From Mesorhizobium huakuii (lineage in GTDB: Bacteria; Pseudomonadota; Alphaproteobacteria; Rhizobiales; Rhizobiaceae), in NCBI RefSeq assembly GCF_014189455.1, contig NZ_CP050296.1:1903501-1967500 (forward strand): a stretch of DNA of 64,000 nucleotides. Direction: 5' to 3'. Below the pieces are notes generated by a model, which was given only the letters and a program-made list of their open reading frames with translations, had not been told where the DNA came from and ran no database searches. Every line of letters begins with the position of its first letter. Position 1 is the first letter of the stretch. The position numbers and the translations under genes were made by a program. Below are positions 8,691 to 17,459 of the stretch, piece after piece.

Positions 8691-9844
8691 CAGGGGAATC
8701 GCATATGGCGATTTTGGGCTTGAAGTTGGTTTGAGAAGGGATTCTTTGGGAAGGCAGTCCAGCGAGGAGTGACTGCCATTACCAGCCTTGAGAGCTATTT
8801 CGGTACGGTGCCTGATCCGCGCGCGGCCAACGCCACACATCGGCTTGGCGACCTGATCGTGATGATGATCGCTGCGAGCCTGTGTGGCGCGACCAGCGCA
8901 ACGGAGTTTTCGTTGTTCGCGCAAGAGCGCAAACAGGCGCTGTCGCGCTTGATCGACTATGAGGAGGCGCCTAGCCACGACACCTTCTCGCGGCTGTTGC
9001 GCCTGCTCGATCCGGAGGCCTTGGGACGGGCGTTCGCCGCCTTTGCCGCAGGCTTTGCCCAGGCACGTCAGGGTGTGGTCGCACTTGATGGCAAGGCGCT
9101 GCGGCGGGCCTATGAGAAAGGCCTTGCGGCCAGCCCGCCCCTGACGGTGTCGGCCTTTGCCAGCCAGACGCGGCTGTGTTTGGCGGCGGTCTCGCCCGGC
9201 GACGAAGACAATGAGGTCGAGGCTGCCCTCAAGGTCGTCGAACTCATTGATCTTACTGGCCGATTGGTCACGGCCGATGCCCTCCACTGCCACACGCGCA
9301 TGGCCAAGGCCATCATTCAGCGCGGCGGCGACTATCTGCTCGCACTCAAGGGAAACCGCCGGCATTGGTTGGCTCGGGCCAATCAACAACTGGCCCAGAC
9401 CACTCCCGCCGTCACTGAGCGGACCGAGACCAGCCATGGCCGCAACGAATGGCGGCAGGCAGAGGTCGTGGTGGCGGCTGAACCAATGATGCCGGGGCAC
9501 AAGGCCTTCATCCGCATCACCAGCCGGCGCGATCAGGCCGAGCCGCTGACGCGCCTGTTCATGGCCTCAACGCTGCTGTCGCCACAGCAGGCGATCGACC
9601 TCACCAGAGCCCATTGGCAGATCGAGAACGCACTGCACTGGATGCTCGACGTTCATCTGCACGAGGACCTCAGTCGTGCCCGCAAGGACAACGCTCCCGC
9701 CAACACCGCCCTCATCAACCGCATCGCCAGAAATATCCTTCAGGCCGCCGACATCGACAAAGTCCCCATTAGCCACCGCATCAAGAAATGCGCTTGGAAT
9801 GACGACTATCTCATCCAGGCAATCGCTCATATGCGATAGCCCTG
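8691..9844 (+). mobile_element. ISAs1-family insertion sequence
   Basis: Element of about 1154 bp bounded by inverted ends: left CAGGGGAATCGCATATG from 8691, right (reverse complement) CAGGGCTATCGCATATG ending at 9844, with similarity continuing through CGATT. The single transposase gene fills most of it and its stop codon lies inside the right end. No clear target duplication is seen (flanks GTCGATC and CTCCGGA). It is inserted between two oppositely oriented palindromic repeats. Confidence 0.88.
8769..9839 (+). CDS. ISAs1-family DDE transposase
   Basis: 356-aa transposase, full length for the family (related to E. coli H-repeat proteins). It opens with a SLESYFGTVPDPRAA-type motif, has the region VVALDGKALRRAYEKG (first Asp), VTADALHCHTRMA (second Asp) and HWQIENALHWMLDVHLHED (Glu region), and ends with IRHMR-like AIAHMR. 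GTG start at 8769 with AGCGAGGAGT just upstream. No frameshift, so the element may still be active. Confidence 0.93.
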   Translation: MTAITSLESYFGTVPDPRAANATHRLGDLIVMMIAASLCGATSATEFSLFAQERKQALSRLIDYEEAPSHDTFSRLLRLLDPEALGRAFAAFAAGFAQARQGVVALDGKALRRAYEKGLAASPPLTVSAFASQTRLCLAAVSPGDEDNEVEAALKVVELIDLTGRLVTADALHCHTRMAKAIIQRGGDYLLALKGNRRHWLARANQQLAQTTPAVTERTETSHGRNEWRQAEVVVAAEPMMPGHKAFIRITSRRDQAEPLTRLFMASTLLSPQQAIDLTRAHWQIENALHWMLDVHLHEDLSRARKDNAPANTALINRIARNILQAADIDKVPISHRIKKCAWNDDYLIQAIAHMR

Positions 9845-9849
9845 CTCCG

Positions 9850-9895
9850 GAGGGGGAGAGGTGGCTCGGCGAAGCCGAGACGGAGTGGGGGAACC
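9850..9895 (-). repeat. Palindromic intergenic repeat, right copy (vacant IS110 target)
   Basis: Reverse-oriented relative of the repeat at 8538-8576. Read on the minus strand it gives CCCCCACTCCGTC, hairpin CTCGGC-TTC-GCCGAG, then CCACCTCTCCCC (9853-9864). It abuts the right end of the ISAs1 element. The remaining sequence to 9991 shows no gene. Confidence 0.75.
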
Positions 9896-9991
9896 ACTTG
9901 GCAATAGCCACAAACGCAAATGCAAAATGGACCAAGCGCAATCATCGTCTCGCCTCGCGCCAAGGGTCACCGACGCACCCGATCAGGGCGC

Positions 9992-10843
9992 CTAAGCGGC
10001 CTTCTTCCACCCATTCCTGATATGCTTGTACCCCTCGCGATAAACCGCTTCCGGGCTCTCGGAAAAATCGCGCCACACCTTCGTCGCCGCCGCCAAATCC
10101 TTCAGCGAACGTCCAAACGACTCGATCGTCAACCAATCGTCATAGCCGCTCTTGCGGATCGCCGCGAACGTCTCTTTCCACGGAATGTTGCCGCGTCCCG
10201 GTACGCCGCGATCGTTCTCCGATATGTGGATGTGCACGACATTCCTGCGGTGCTTCGTGTAGGCCGCGATCGGGTCGGCCTCCTCGATATTGGCGTGAAA
10301 GGTGTCGTACATCGCCTTGATGTGCGGCCTGCCGATAGCGTCGATGTGCTCCGACAGGTCCGCCATCGTGTTGAAGAGATAACATTCGAAGCGGTTCAGC
10401 GCCTCCAGCCCGATGGTCACGTTCCGCGTACCGGCATGGTCGCCGATAGCGCGCTGCGAGGCGACGGACCGGTTCTTCTCGGCGGGTGTCGGACCGCTGC
10501 CGGAGAAGGCGCCGAGCGTCGAATGCAGCGGCCCACTGAGTGTCCTGGCGCCAAGTGCATCGGCGCAATCAATCGCCCATTTCATGTAGGCGATACCGGC
10601 CTTGCGCGTTGCCGCATCCGGCGAGATCAGGTTCATCGAGCGATCACCCATCGCCGAGACCGCGGTCCGCTCCAGCCCGATGCGATCGAGCAGGTCGCCG
10701 AGCTTTTTATAATCGTCCGGCGTGCCGGCGAAGACCGGAATCTCGACGCCATCGAAGCCCGTCGCCTTGATGTCGCGCAGCAGCGGCTCGTGCTTCTTCG
10801 ACACCGCTGTCGTCCACAAAAACATGCACATGCCGATTTTCAT
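9992..10843 (-). CDS. Sugar isomerase/epimerase, tagatose 3-epimerase-like TIM barrel
   Basis: 283-aa xylose-isomerase-like TIM barrel, cytoplasmic, probably interconverting ketoses or related keto-sugars. The four metal/catalytic positions expected in the D-tagatose/D-psicose epimerase group are recognisable: Glu in LEALNRFECYLFN, Asp in MYDTFHANIEE, His in VHIHISEND and Glu in LTIESFG. Last gene of a minus-strand operon behind a dehydrogenase and another isomerase. The exact substrate cannot be read from sequence. Confidence 0.86.
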   Translation of the reverse strand: MKIGMCMFLWTTAVSKKHEPLLRDIKATGFDGVEIPVFAGTPDDYKKLGDLLDRIGLERTAVSAMGDRSMNLISPDAATRKAGIAYMKWAIDCADALGARTLSGPLHSTLGAFSGSGPTPAEKNRSVASQRAIGDHAGTRNVTIGLEALNRFECYLFNTMADLSEHIDAIGRPHIKAMYDTFHANIEEADPIAAYTKHRRNVVHIHISENDRGVPGRGNIPWKETFAAIRKSGYDDWLTIESFGRSLKDLAAATKVWRDFSESPEAVYREGYKHIRNGWKKAA

Positions 10844-10885
10844 CGACGCCCCTCCCCCCGTTTGATCCCCCGGATCATTTTTGTT

Positions 10886-12073
10886 TTAGAGTTTCGTCCA
10901 CGTTCCATTCTTCTTCGAAGACTTCACACAGGCCTCGATGAAGGCCATGCCCTCGACGCCATCCTCGATGGTCGGGAAGACCACATCCTTTGCCGGCTTG
11001 CCACCCTTCTTGCGTGCCGCACGAATGGCGCGTGCCGCTTCCTGATAGATGTTGGCGAAACCTTCGAGATAGCCCTCCGGGTGGCCTGACGGCACACGGC
11101 TGACACGGCCCGCCACCGGCAGCGCGCCGGCGCCGTTGCGGGTGATCAGCTGCTTCGGCTGACCAAATGGCGTGTACCAGAGGTAGTTCGGATCGGCCTG
11201 CACCCATTCCAGCCCGCCCTTCGAGCCATAGATGCGCAGCTTCAGCCCGTTCTCATGGCCGGGCGCCACCTGGCTGGCCCAGATCATGCCCTTGGCCGGA
11301 TGCGTCTTGCCGGTGGGCTTGAAGCGCAGCATGACGTTGACATTGTCGTCGAGCAGCCGCCCCGGCACGAAGGCGTCGAGATCGGCCGACAGCGAATCCA
11401 GTTCCAGCCCGGAGACGAAACGGGCAAGGTTGTAGGCATGCGTGCCGATGTCGCCCAGCGCGCCGCCAGCACCCGCCTGCTTGGGATCGCCACGCCACGA
11501 GGCCTGCTTCTGGCCGGTGGCGGCGAGGTCCTCGGTCAGCCAGTCCTGCGGATATTCCGACTGCACGATGCGGATGTCGCCGAGCACGCCCTTGGCCACC
11601 ATCTCGCGCGCCTGCCGTACCATCGGATAGGCCGTGTAGTTGTGGGTGAGCACGAACACCTTGCCGGTCTTCTCGACGATGGCCGCGAGCTTTTTCGCCT
11701 CGGCCAGCGTCGTCGCCAGCGGCTTGTCGCAGATCACGTGGATGCCGGCTTCGAGGAAAGCCTTGGCTGCCGGCACATGCACATTGTTCGGCGTGACGAT
11801 CGCCACCGCCTCGATACCGTCAGGGCGCTTGGCCTCGGCCTTGGCCATCTCGGCATAGGAGGCGTAGCTGCGGTCCGGATCGAGCCCGAGTTCGGCGGCC
11901 GACGCCTTGGCGCGCTCGGGATTCGCCGACAGCGCACCGGCCACCAGCACGAACTCATTGTCCAAGCGTGCCGCGATCCGGTGCACCGCCCCGATGAAGG
12001 CGCCTTGCCCGCCGCCGACCATGCCATAGCGGATCGGGCCGCCTCCCGTTTCCGACTTCGATGCGCCGACCAT
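10886..12073 (-). CDS. Gfo/Idh/MocA-family oxidoreductase
   Basis: 395-aa NAD(P)-dependent sugar or polyol dehydrogenase. The Rossmann motif is GMVGGGQGAFIG (residues about 16-28), the family lysine is in ICDKPLATTLAEAK in place of the usual EKP, and the catalytic-domain motif GGALGDIGTHAYNLARF carries the conserved His. It sits 42 bp after the downstream epimerase start and 54 bp from the upstream isomerase gene, one operon. Such dehydrogenase-isomerase pairs oxidise inositols or keto-sugars; substrate unknown. Confidence 0.9.
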   Translation of the reverse strand: MVGASKSETGGGPIRYGMVGGGQGAFIGAVHRIAARLDNEFVLVAGALSANPERAKASAAELGLDPDRSYASYAEMAKAEAKRPDGIEAVAIVTPNNVHVPAAKAFLEAGIHVICDKPLATTLAEAKKLAAIVEKTGKVFVLTHNYTAYPMVRQAREMVAKGVLGDIRIVQSEYPQDWLTEDLAATGQKQASWRGDPKQAGAGGALGDIGTHAYNLARFVSGLELDSLSADLDAFVPGRLLDDNVNVMLRFKPTGKTHPAKGMIWASQVAPGHENGLKLRIYGSKGGLEWVQADPNYLWYTPFGQPKQLITRNGAGALPVAGRVSRVPSGHPEGYLEGFANIYQEAARAIRAARKKGGKPAKDVVFPTIEDGVEGMAFIEACVKSSKKNGTWTKL

Positions 12074-12127
12074 GTTTTCTCCCTCGTGTCTTGGATGCTC
12101 CTCCCCATCAGGGAAGGATAAGTCGTC

Positions 12128-13189
12128 TCAGATACCCATCATCGCGCGCAGCAGCTTCTTGTCCGTGGTGCCGCTGGCAAAATCGTCGAATGCCCTTTCC
12201 GTCACGCGGATGATGTGATGCTGGATGAAAGGCGCCCCTTCGGCCGCGCCGTCTTCGGGATGCTTCAGGCAGCACTCCCATTCCAGCACTGCCCAGGAAT
12301 CATAGTTGTACTGCGTCAGCTTGGAGAAGATGCCGCCGAAATCCACTTGCCCGTCGCCGAGCGAACGGAAGCGGCCGGCGCGGTTGGTCCAGCTCTGATA
12401 GCCGGAATAGACGCCTTGCCGGCCGGTCGGGTTGAACTCGGCATCCTTGACGTGGAACGCCTTGATGCGTTCGTGATAGATGTCGATGAATTCGAGATAG
12501 TCGAGCTGCTGCAAGAGGAAGTGCGACGGGTCGTAGTTGATGTTGCAGCGCTTATGGCCGCCGACCGCGTCGAGGAACATCTCGAAGGTTGCGCCGTCGA
12601 ACACGTCCTCAGACGGGTGAATTTCGTAGCCGACATCGACGCCATTGTCCTCATAGACATCGAGGATCGGCTTCCAGCGTTTGCCGAGTTCGCCAAAGGC
12701 CTCCTCGATCAGTCCGGCCGGCCGCTGCGGGAAGGGATAGAGGTAAGGGAAAGCCAGCGAGCCCGTGAACGACACCGAAGCATTCAGCCCGAGATTGCGC
12801 GATGCCTTGGCGCCGAACTTCATCTGCTCGACCGCCCATTTCTGCCGCGCCTTCGGATTGTTGTGGACCGAGGCCGGCGCGAAGCCATCCATCTGGGCGT
12901 CATAGGCAGGGTGCACCGCCACCAACTGCCCCTGCAGATGCGTCGACAATTCCGTGATCTCGACGCCGGCATCGGCACAGATGCCCTTCACCTCGTCGCA
13001 ATAGGCCTTGGAAGAGGCTGCTTTCTTGAGATCGAACAGGCGCGCGTCCCAGGTCGGGATCTGCACGCCTTTATAACCGAGACCGGCGGCCCATTTGGTG
13101 ATCGAGGCCAGCGAATTGAATGGCGCTGCATCACCCGCGAACTGCGCCAGAAACAGTCCAGGGCCCTTCATTGTCGTCGGCATCGGCAT
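12128..13189 (-). CDS. Sugar phosphate isomerase/epimerase family TIM barrel
   Basis: 353-aa xylose-isomerase-like (AP endonuclease 2 superfamily) protein. Candidate metal ligands are in VGYEIHPSEDVFDG, INYDPSHFLLQQ, KAFHVKDAEF and LEWECC. The start at 13189 has GGGAGG 7 bp upstream on the minus strand. First gene of the three-gene operon 13189-9992. The divergent region upstream contains palindromes that may be operators. Confidence 0.86.
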   Translation of the reverse strand: MPMPTTMKGPGLFLAQFAGDAAPFNSLASITKWAAGLGYKGVQIPTWDARLFDLKKAASSKAYCDEVKGICADAGVEITELSTHLQGQLVAVHPAYDAQMDGFAPASVHNNPKARQKWAVEQMKFGAKASRNLGLNASVSFTGSLAFPYLYPFPQRPAGLIEEAFGELGKRWKPILDVYEDNGVDVGYEIHPSEDVFDGATFEMFLDAVGGHKRCNINYDPSHFLLQQLDYLEFIDIYHERIKAFHVKDAEFNPTGRQGVYSGYQSWTNRAGRFRSLGDGQVDFGGIFSKLTQYNYDSWAVLEWECCLKHPEDGAAEGAPFIQHHIIRVTERAFDDFASGTTDKKLLRAMMGI

Positions 13190-13284
13190 CCTCCCTCATT
13201 GTGTCGCGACCAAGCATAGCGCCGATTGGAAGCAGGGCCAGCCATTTTGGTCTTTTCGCACCGGGCGCTTTGCAGGCACTGCCA

Positions 13285-13314
13285 TTCTGGTATTACCAAA
13301 TAGCGGAATTTGGT
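13285..13314. promoter_or_regulatory. Operator-like palindromes upstream of minus-strand sugar operon
   Basis: TTCTGGTATTACCAAAT holds a TGGT-N3-ACCA core (13288-13298). Overlapping it, ACCAAAT-AGCGGA-ATTTGGT (13295-13314) forms a second palindrome. The core matches the PdhR/LldR-type recognition pattern of FadR-family GntR regulators. It lies in the 396-bp AT-rich gap between divergent operons, about 100 bp before the minus-strand gene start. Confidence 0.55.
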
Positions 13315-13464
13315 CAAGCCTCGCAATGCATCTTCAAAGCCCTCGGCATAACAGAAATATCGACATATATCGCAATACAATCAATGGAATAATTCGCACA
13401 AAAAGTTGCGCTGCCGCACTTCTTGCCGTTCCCTGGAATTTGCTGTAGACCTCACTTCAGGCCC

Positions 13465-13481
13465 AATTGGTCGAACCAGTT
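13465..13481. promoter_or_regulatory. Operator-like palindrome upstream of plus-strand sugar-acid operon
   Basis: AATTGGTCGAACCAGTT, core TGGT-CGA-ACCA, about 105 bp before the gene at 13586. It is very close to known PdhR/LldR sites (AATTGGT-N3-ACCAATT). It is the same pattern as at 13288, 28616, 28792 and 34706. Confidence 0.55.
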
Positions 13482-13585
13482 TGCGAGAAAAAGGCTGGGG
13501 ATGCCTTGGGGAGGAACCCTTGCGTCGTCTTTCGGCGATGCATGTCGCAGGCAAACCATACGGACGAATTTGGGAAGGACAGACC

Positions 13586-14473
13586 ATGCATCTTTCGACG
13601 CACAACTGGATGCGCGCGGAGCCGTTGGAGGTGACGCTGAAGCGCATCAAGAAATTCGGCTATGAGTCGATCGAGATTTCCGGTGAGCCCGAGCAGTACA
13701 AGACCAAGGAGACGCGGGCACTTCTGAAGGAGCATGGCATCCGTTGCTGGGGCGCGGTGACCTTGATGCTGGGCGAACGCAACCTTGCCGCCAAGAACCA
13801 GGGACAGCGCGAGCGCTCGGTGCAGTATGTCAAGGACGTGCTGACCATGGTCAGCGAACTCGATGGTGAGATTATCACCCTGGTTCCGGCGACCGTCGGC
13901 AAGGTGGTGCCGGATGGTACCGAGGAAGAGGAATGGAAGTGGGTGGTCGACGCGACCCGCGAATGCTTCACCCACGCCAAGAAGGTTGGCGTCAAGATCG
14001 CCGTGGAACCGCTCAATCGCTTCGAGACCTATCTGTTCAACCGCGGTGCCCAGGCGCTGGCGCTGGCCGACGCGGTCAGCCCCGAATGCGGCGTGTGCCT
14101 CGACGCCTACCACATTCATATGGAAGAATTTAACGTCCATGACGCCATCCGTCAGGTCGGCAAGCGCCTGTTCGACTTCCATGTCGCCGACAACAACCGC
14201 TTCGCCGCCGGCCTCGGCCAGATCGACTGGCCCAGGATCGTCGCCACCTTGAAGGAAGTCGGCTACGACGGCGCGCTGACCAACGAGTTCGTCGCCCCGG
14301 TAGACCGCACGCCGGCAGCGCCCTATCCCGAAATGGTCGAGCGCCACCCGGTCGATATCTCGCCCGAGCAGCTGAAGTTCATCCAGGACCACGGCTCCAG
14401 CGTGCTCACCGAAAAATTCTACACCGACCAGATGCGCATCACGGCCGAAACGCTGCTGCCGCTGATCAAGTAG
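13586..14473 (+). CDS. Sugar isomerase/epimerase (xylose isomerase-like TIM barrel)
   Basis: 295-aa TIM barrel of the tagatose 3-epimerase/hydroxypyruvate-isomerase-like superfamily. Candidate ligands are Glu in IAVEPLNRFETYLFN, Asp-x-x-His in CLDAYHIHMEEFN, His in DFHVADNNR and Glu in LTNEFVAP. The frame is open further upstream, but 13586 is chosen because GGGAAGGA lies just before it and the protein then starts MHLSTHNWM as family members do. It heads the operon with a dehydratase, a regulator and a dehydrogenase. Confidence 0.86.
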   Translation: MHLSTHNWMRAEPLEVTLKRIKKFGYESIEISGEPEQYKTKETRALLKEHGIRCWGAVTLMLGERNLAAKNQGQRERSVQYVKDVLTMVSELDGEIITLVPATVGKVVPDGTEEEEWKWVVDATRECFTHAKKVGVKIAVEPLNRFETYLFNRGAQALALADAVSPECGVCLDAYHIHMEEFNVHDAIRQVGKRLFDFHVADNNRFAAGLGQIDWPRIVATLKEVGYDGALTNEFVAPVDRTPAAPYPEMVERHPVDISPEQLKFIQDHGSSVLTEKFYTDQMRITAETLLPLIK

Positions 14474-14533
14474 TCGACCGCTTCCTGGGAATTTGCCCTT
14501 TCGCCCTGACAGGCGGCAGGGCTGGGGAAAGAC

Positions 14534-15703
14534 ATGCGCATCAAGACCGTCCAAGCCTGGTGGGTCCGCATCCCAATCGAAGCCGCGAAGCAGCATCGCA
14601 GCGACTTCGGCCAGGTGACGACCTTCGACGCCGCCATCCTGCGCATCGAAACCGATGACGGGCTGGTCGGCTGGGGCGAAGGCAAGAACGCCGCCGGCAG
14701 CGCCGGCAGCTACGGCGCCCTTGTCTACATGCTGAACCACGAGGTCGGTCCGCAATTGATCGGCCGCGATCCGGCCGATATCGGCATCATCTGGGAGATG
14801 CTCTACAATGGCGTGCGCCACGACAGCGCCGCGCGCGCCGGCCACGCCATGCCGCAACTGGCGCGGCGTGGCATGAGCATCGCCGCCATCAGCGCCGTCG
14901 ACATCGCGCTCTGGGACATCCTCGGCAAGTCGCTCGGCCAGCCGGTTTGGCGGCTGCTCGGTGGCCGCAAGGTCGATCGCATGCAGGCCTATGCCTCCGG
15001 CGGCTGGGCAGCCGCCGATGCCATCGGCGAACAGCTGAAATCCTACATCGCCCGGGGCGGCTTCAAGGCGCTGAAAATGCGGGTCGGCGCCATGGATGGC
15101 GCAGCACACATTTCCGCCGCCCGTGTCCGCGCCGCGCGCCAGGCCCTCGGACCCGATGTCGAGCTGATGGTCGACGCCCACGGCACCTATACGGTTGCCG
15201 AAGCCAAACGCTTCATCCATCTCGTCAGCGACCTCGATCTCGCCTGGTTCGAAGAGCCAGTGATCGCCGACGACAAGCCCGGCATGGCGGAAGTGCGCGC
15301 CTCCGGCGCCGTGCCGATCGCCACCGGCGAAAGTGAGGCGACCCGCTATGCTTTCCGCGACCTCGCCGTGCTCAAGGCGGCCGACATCTTCCAGCCTGAT
15401 CCCGCCTTCTGCGGCGGCATCAGCGAGGCGATGAAGATAGGCACCATCGCCAGCGCCTTCAATCTGCGCTTTGCGCCGCATTTGTGGGCCGGCGCGCCCT
15501 GCTTCTTCGCTGGCTTGCATGTCTGCGCCGCTTCGCCGTCGAGTTTCACCGTCGAATATTCGCTCGGCGCCAACCCGATGATCCACGATCTAATCGAAGA
15601 GACTGTCGAAGCAACGGACGGTATGATAGCGATCCCGGAAAAGCCCGGATTGGGGTTCACCGTTTCGGAGCGATTCCTGGAGGCGCACGCGCAACGCAAT
15701 TGA
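14534..15703 (+). CDS. Enolase-superfamily (mandelate racemase/muconate lactonizing) enzyme
   Basis: 389-aa protein, likely a sugar-acid dehydratase. The N-terminal capping domain (residues 1-125) is followed by the barrel with a K-x-K/R-like motif ALKMRVG (near residue 180), metal ligands Asp in LMVDAHGTY, Glu in WFEEPVIADD and Glu in ATGESEATRY, and the catalytic-type His in FAPHLWAG. Products of such dehydratases are 2-keto-3-deoxy acids, fitting the downstream hydroxyacid dehydrogenase. The substrate is not identifiable. Confidence 0.9.
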   Translation: MRIKTVQAWWVRIPIEAAKQHRSDFGQVTTFDAAILRIETDDGLVGWGEGKNAAGSAGSYGALVYMLNHEVGPQLIGRDPADIGIIWEMLYNGVRHDSAARAGHAMPQLARRGMSIAAISAVDIALWDILGKSLGQPVWRLLGGRKVDRMQAYASGGWAAADAIGEQLKSYIARGGFKALKMRVGAMDGAAHISAARVRAARQALGPDVELMVDAHGTYTVAEAKRFIHLVSDLDLAWFEEPVIADDKPGMAEVRASGAVPIATGESEATRYAFRDLAVLKAADIFQPDPAFCGGISEAMKIGTIASAFNLRFAPHLWAGAPCFFAGLHVCAASPSSFTVEYSLGANPMIHDLIEETVEATDGMIAIPEKPGLGFTVSERFLEAHAQRN

Positions 15704-15705
15704 CG

Positions 15706-16424
15706 ATGAAAGAAAAGAACCTTCTCGCGGAACTCGCCGCCTATCTCTTCTCCCACTCGGACAGCGAGACCGGCCGCACGCCATCGGAACGTGAGCTGGC
15801 GGAGCATTTCGGCGTCAGCCGCGCCAGATCCGCGAGGCGCTGGCCATCCTCGAAGCCATGCGCATCGTCGAGCGTCGCGCCAAGTCCGGCATCTACATCG
15901 ACACCAAGCAGGCGAGCGTCGAAGCGCTGGCGCTGTTTGCGCGTGCCGGCCTGCCGCTCGATCCCTTGCAGATCTATGAAACGGTCGAGTTGCGCAAGAT
16001 CCACGAGATCAAGGCCGCCGAGCTTGCTTGTTCGCGCGCCACCGAGGAGAATTTCGAGCGGCTGCGCGAGATCCTCAAGGCTTCCGAGGAACGCATCGCC
16101 GCCGGCGAAGGCCTCGCCAAGGAAGACCGCGAGTTCCATCTGGAGATCGTGCGCGCCACCAAGAACAGCGTCTTCCACAACATCTGCAGCGTCTACTATC
16201 TGATGGGCGAACAGCGCCTGCCGATCTATTTCAACGATCCCGAACGCAGCGTGCGTTCGCATGCCGAGCATGTGCAGATCTACGAGGCGCTGCTGCGCCG
16301 TGATGGCAATCTCGCCCAGGCGTTGATGAGCGCCCATCTGCAAGGCGCGGAGAGCTACTGGAAGGGCCTGATCGAGGGCGGCAAGGCGGTTGCGCCCGCG
16401 AGCGCCGTACTCGAAAAGGCCTGA
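15706..16424 (+). pseudogene. GntR/FadR-family regulator, frameshifted in the HTH
   Basis: A winged-helix GntR N-terminus (TPSERELAEHFGVSRA) and an FCD ligand-binding domain (FHLEIVRATKNSVFHN, HVQIYEALLRRDGN) lie in two frames. One C appears to be missing at 15825/15826: restoring it gives FGVSRAQIREALAILEAM, the expected recognition helix, and joins the frames into about 239 aa. This is either a real lesion or a sequencing error, as similar single-base indels recur in this window. It lies inside the sugar-acid operon and is a natural candidate for the regulator reading the TGGT-N3-ACCA palindromes. Confidence 0.85.
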
Positions 16425-16426
16425 TC

Positions 16427-17419
16427 GTGGCCCAGACCGTGCCAAAGATCCTGTCGACCCATCCGCTGCACCCACGTGCTTCGGCCAGGCTCGCCGGCGC
16501 TGGCCAGCTTGTGATCGCATCGGCGCTTGATCCTGCCACCTTGGCCAGGGAGGCCAAGGACGCCGACATCGTCATCGTGCGCGCGCCACTGCCGCCAACG
16601 CTGTTCGAGGGCGCCTGGAAGCTGAGGGCCGCGATCCGCCATGGCGCTGGGCTCGACATGATCCCGATGGAGGCGGCGGCGGCCGCCGGCGTGCTGGTGG
16701 CCAACGTGCCGGCGGTCAATGCGCGCTCGGTCGCGGAACATGTCATGTTCACCGCACTTGCGCTGCTGCGGCAATTCCGCAGGGTTGACCGCGATTTGCG
16801 CGCCAAAGGCTGGCTCGCCGGACGCGAGCACGCCAATTCCAACATCGAGCTCGCCGGCAAGACCATCGGCATTGTCGGCCTCGGCGCCGTCGGCCAAGCC
16901 GTCGGCCATATCGCCGCGCACGGCTTCGACCTGAAAGTGGTGGCAACGACGCGCAGCATGCAGCCGGCGCCCGAAAAAGTCGGCTTCCTGTCGATCGACG
17001 CGCTGGTCGAGCAGAGCGACATCATCGTGCTGTGCTGCCCGCTGACGCCGGAGACGCGTGGCCTGATCAGCCGTGAGCGCATCGCCCGCATGAAATCCAA
17101 CGCGCTGCTGATCAACGTTTCGCGCGGACCGGTCGTCGATGACGACGCACTGATCGAGGCCTTGCGGGAACGCCGCATCGGCGGTGCAGCACTCGACGTG
17201 TTTTCGACGCAGCCGCTGCCGTCCAATCATCCCTATTTCGGCTTCGACAACGTCATCATCACCCCGCACATGGCCGGCATTACCGAGGAATCGATGATGC
17301 GCATGGGCGTCGGCGCGGCGGGCGAAGCTCTGCTGGTGCTGGCAGGCAAGCTGCCGGTCAATCTGCGCAATCCGGAAGTGGTCGATCATTACCGGCAGCG
17401 GTTTCCGCTCGACATATAG
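16427..17419 (+). CDS. D-isomer-specific 2-hydroxyacid dehydrogenase
   Basis: 330-aa NAD-dependent dehydrogenase reducing 2-keto acids or oxidising D-2-hydroxy acids. The nucleotide-binding motif is GIVGLGAVGQAVG (about residue 145), with catalytic Arg in NVSRGPVVDDDAL and catalytic His in ITPHMAGITEES. At the usual catalytic Glu position (D-V-F-x-x-E-P) the sequence reads DVFSTQPLP, a Gln. GTG start 2 bp after the regulator's stop; same operon. Confidence 0.9.
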   Translation: MAQTVPKILSTHPLHPRASARLAGAGQLVIASALDPATLAREAKDADIVIVRAPLPPTLFEGAWKLRAAIRHGAGLDMIPMEAAAAAGVLVANVPAVNARSVAEHVMFTALALLRQFRRVDRDLRAKGWLAGREHANSNIELAGKTIGIVGLGAVGQAVGHIAAHGFDLKVVATTRSMQPAPEKVGFLSIDALVEQSDIIVLCCPLTPETRGLISRERIARMKSNALLINVSRGPVVDDDALIEALRERRIGGAALDVFSTQPLPSNHPYFGFDNVIITPHMAGITEESMMRMGVGAAGEALLVLAGKLPVNLRNPEVVDHYRQRFPLDI

Positions 17420-17459
17420 CAATCGCGGTTTCGCCCCAATTCTCCGCGACGGTGCTGCC

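Noticed and set aside
8691..9844. Target-site duplication around the ISAs1 element
   Set aside because: Flanks GTCGATC and CTCCGGA do not match in any register I tried.
13457..15586. Minus-strand open frame of 709 codons across the sugar-acid operon
   Set aside because: It is antisense to two clearly homologous genes; GC-rich third positions keep the reverse frame open. Its translation resembles no family.
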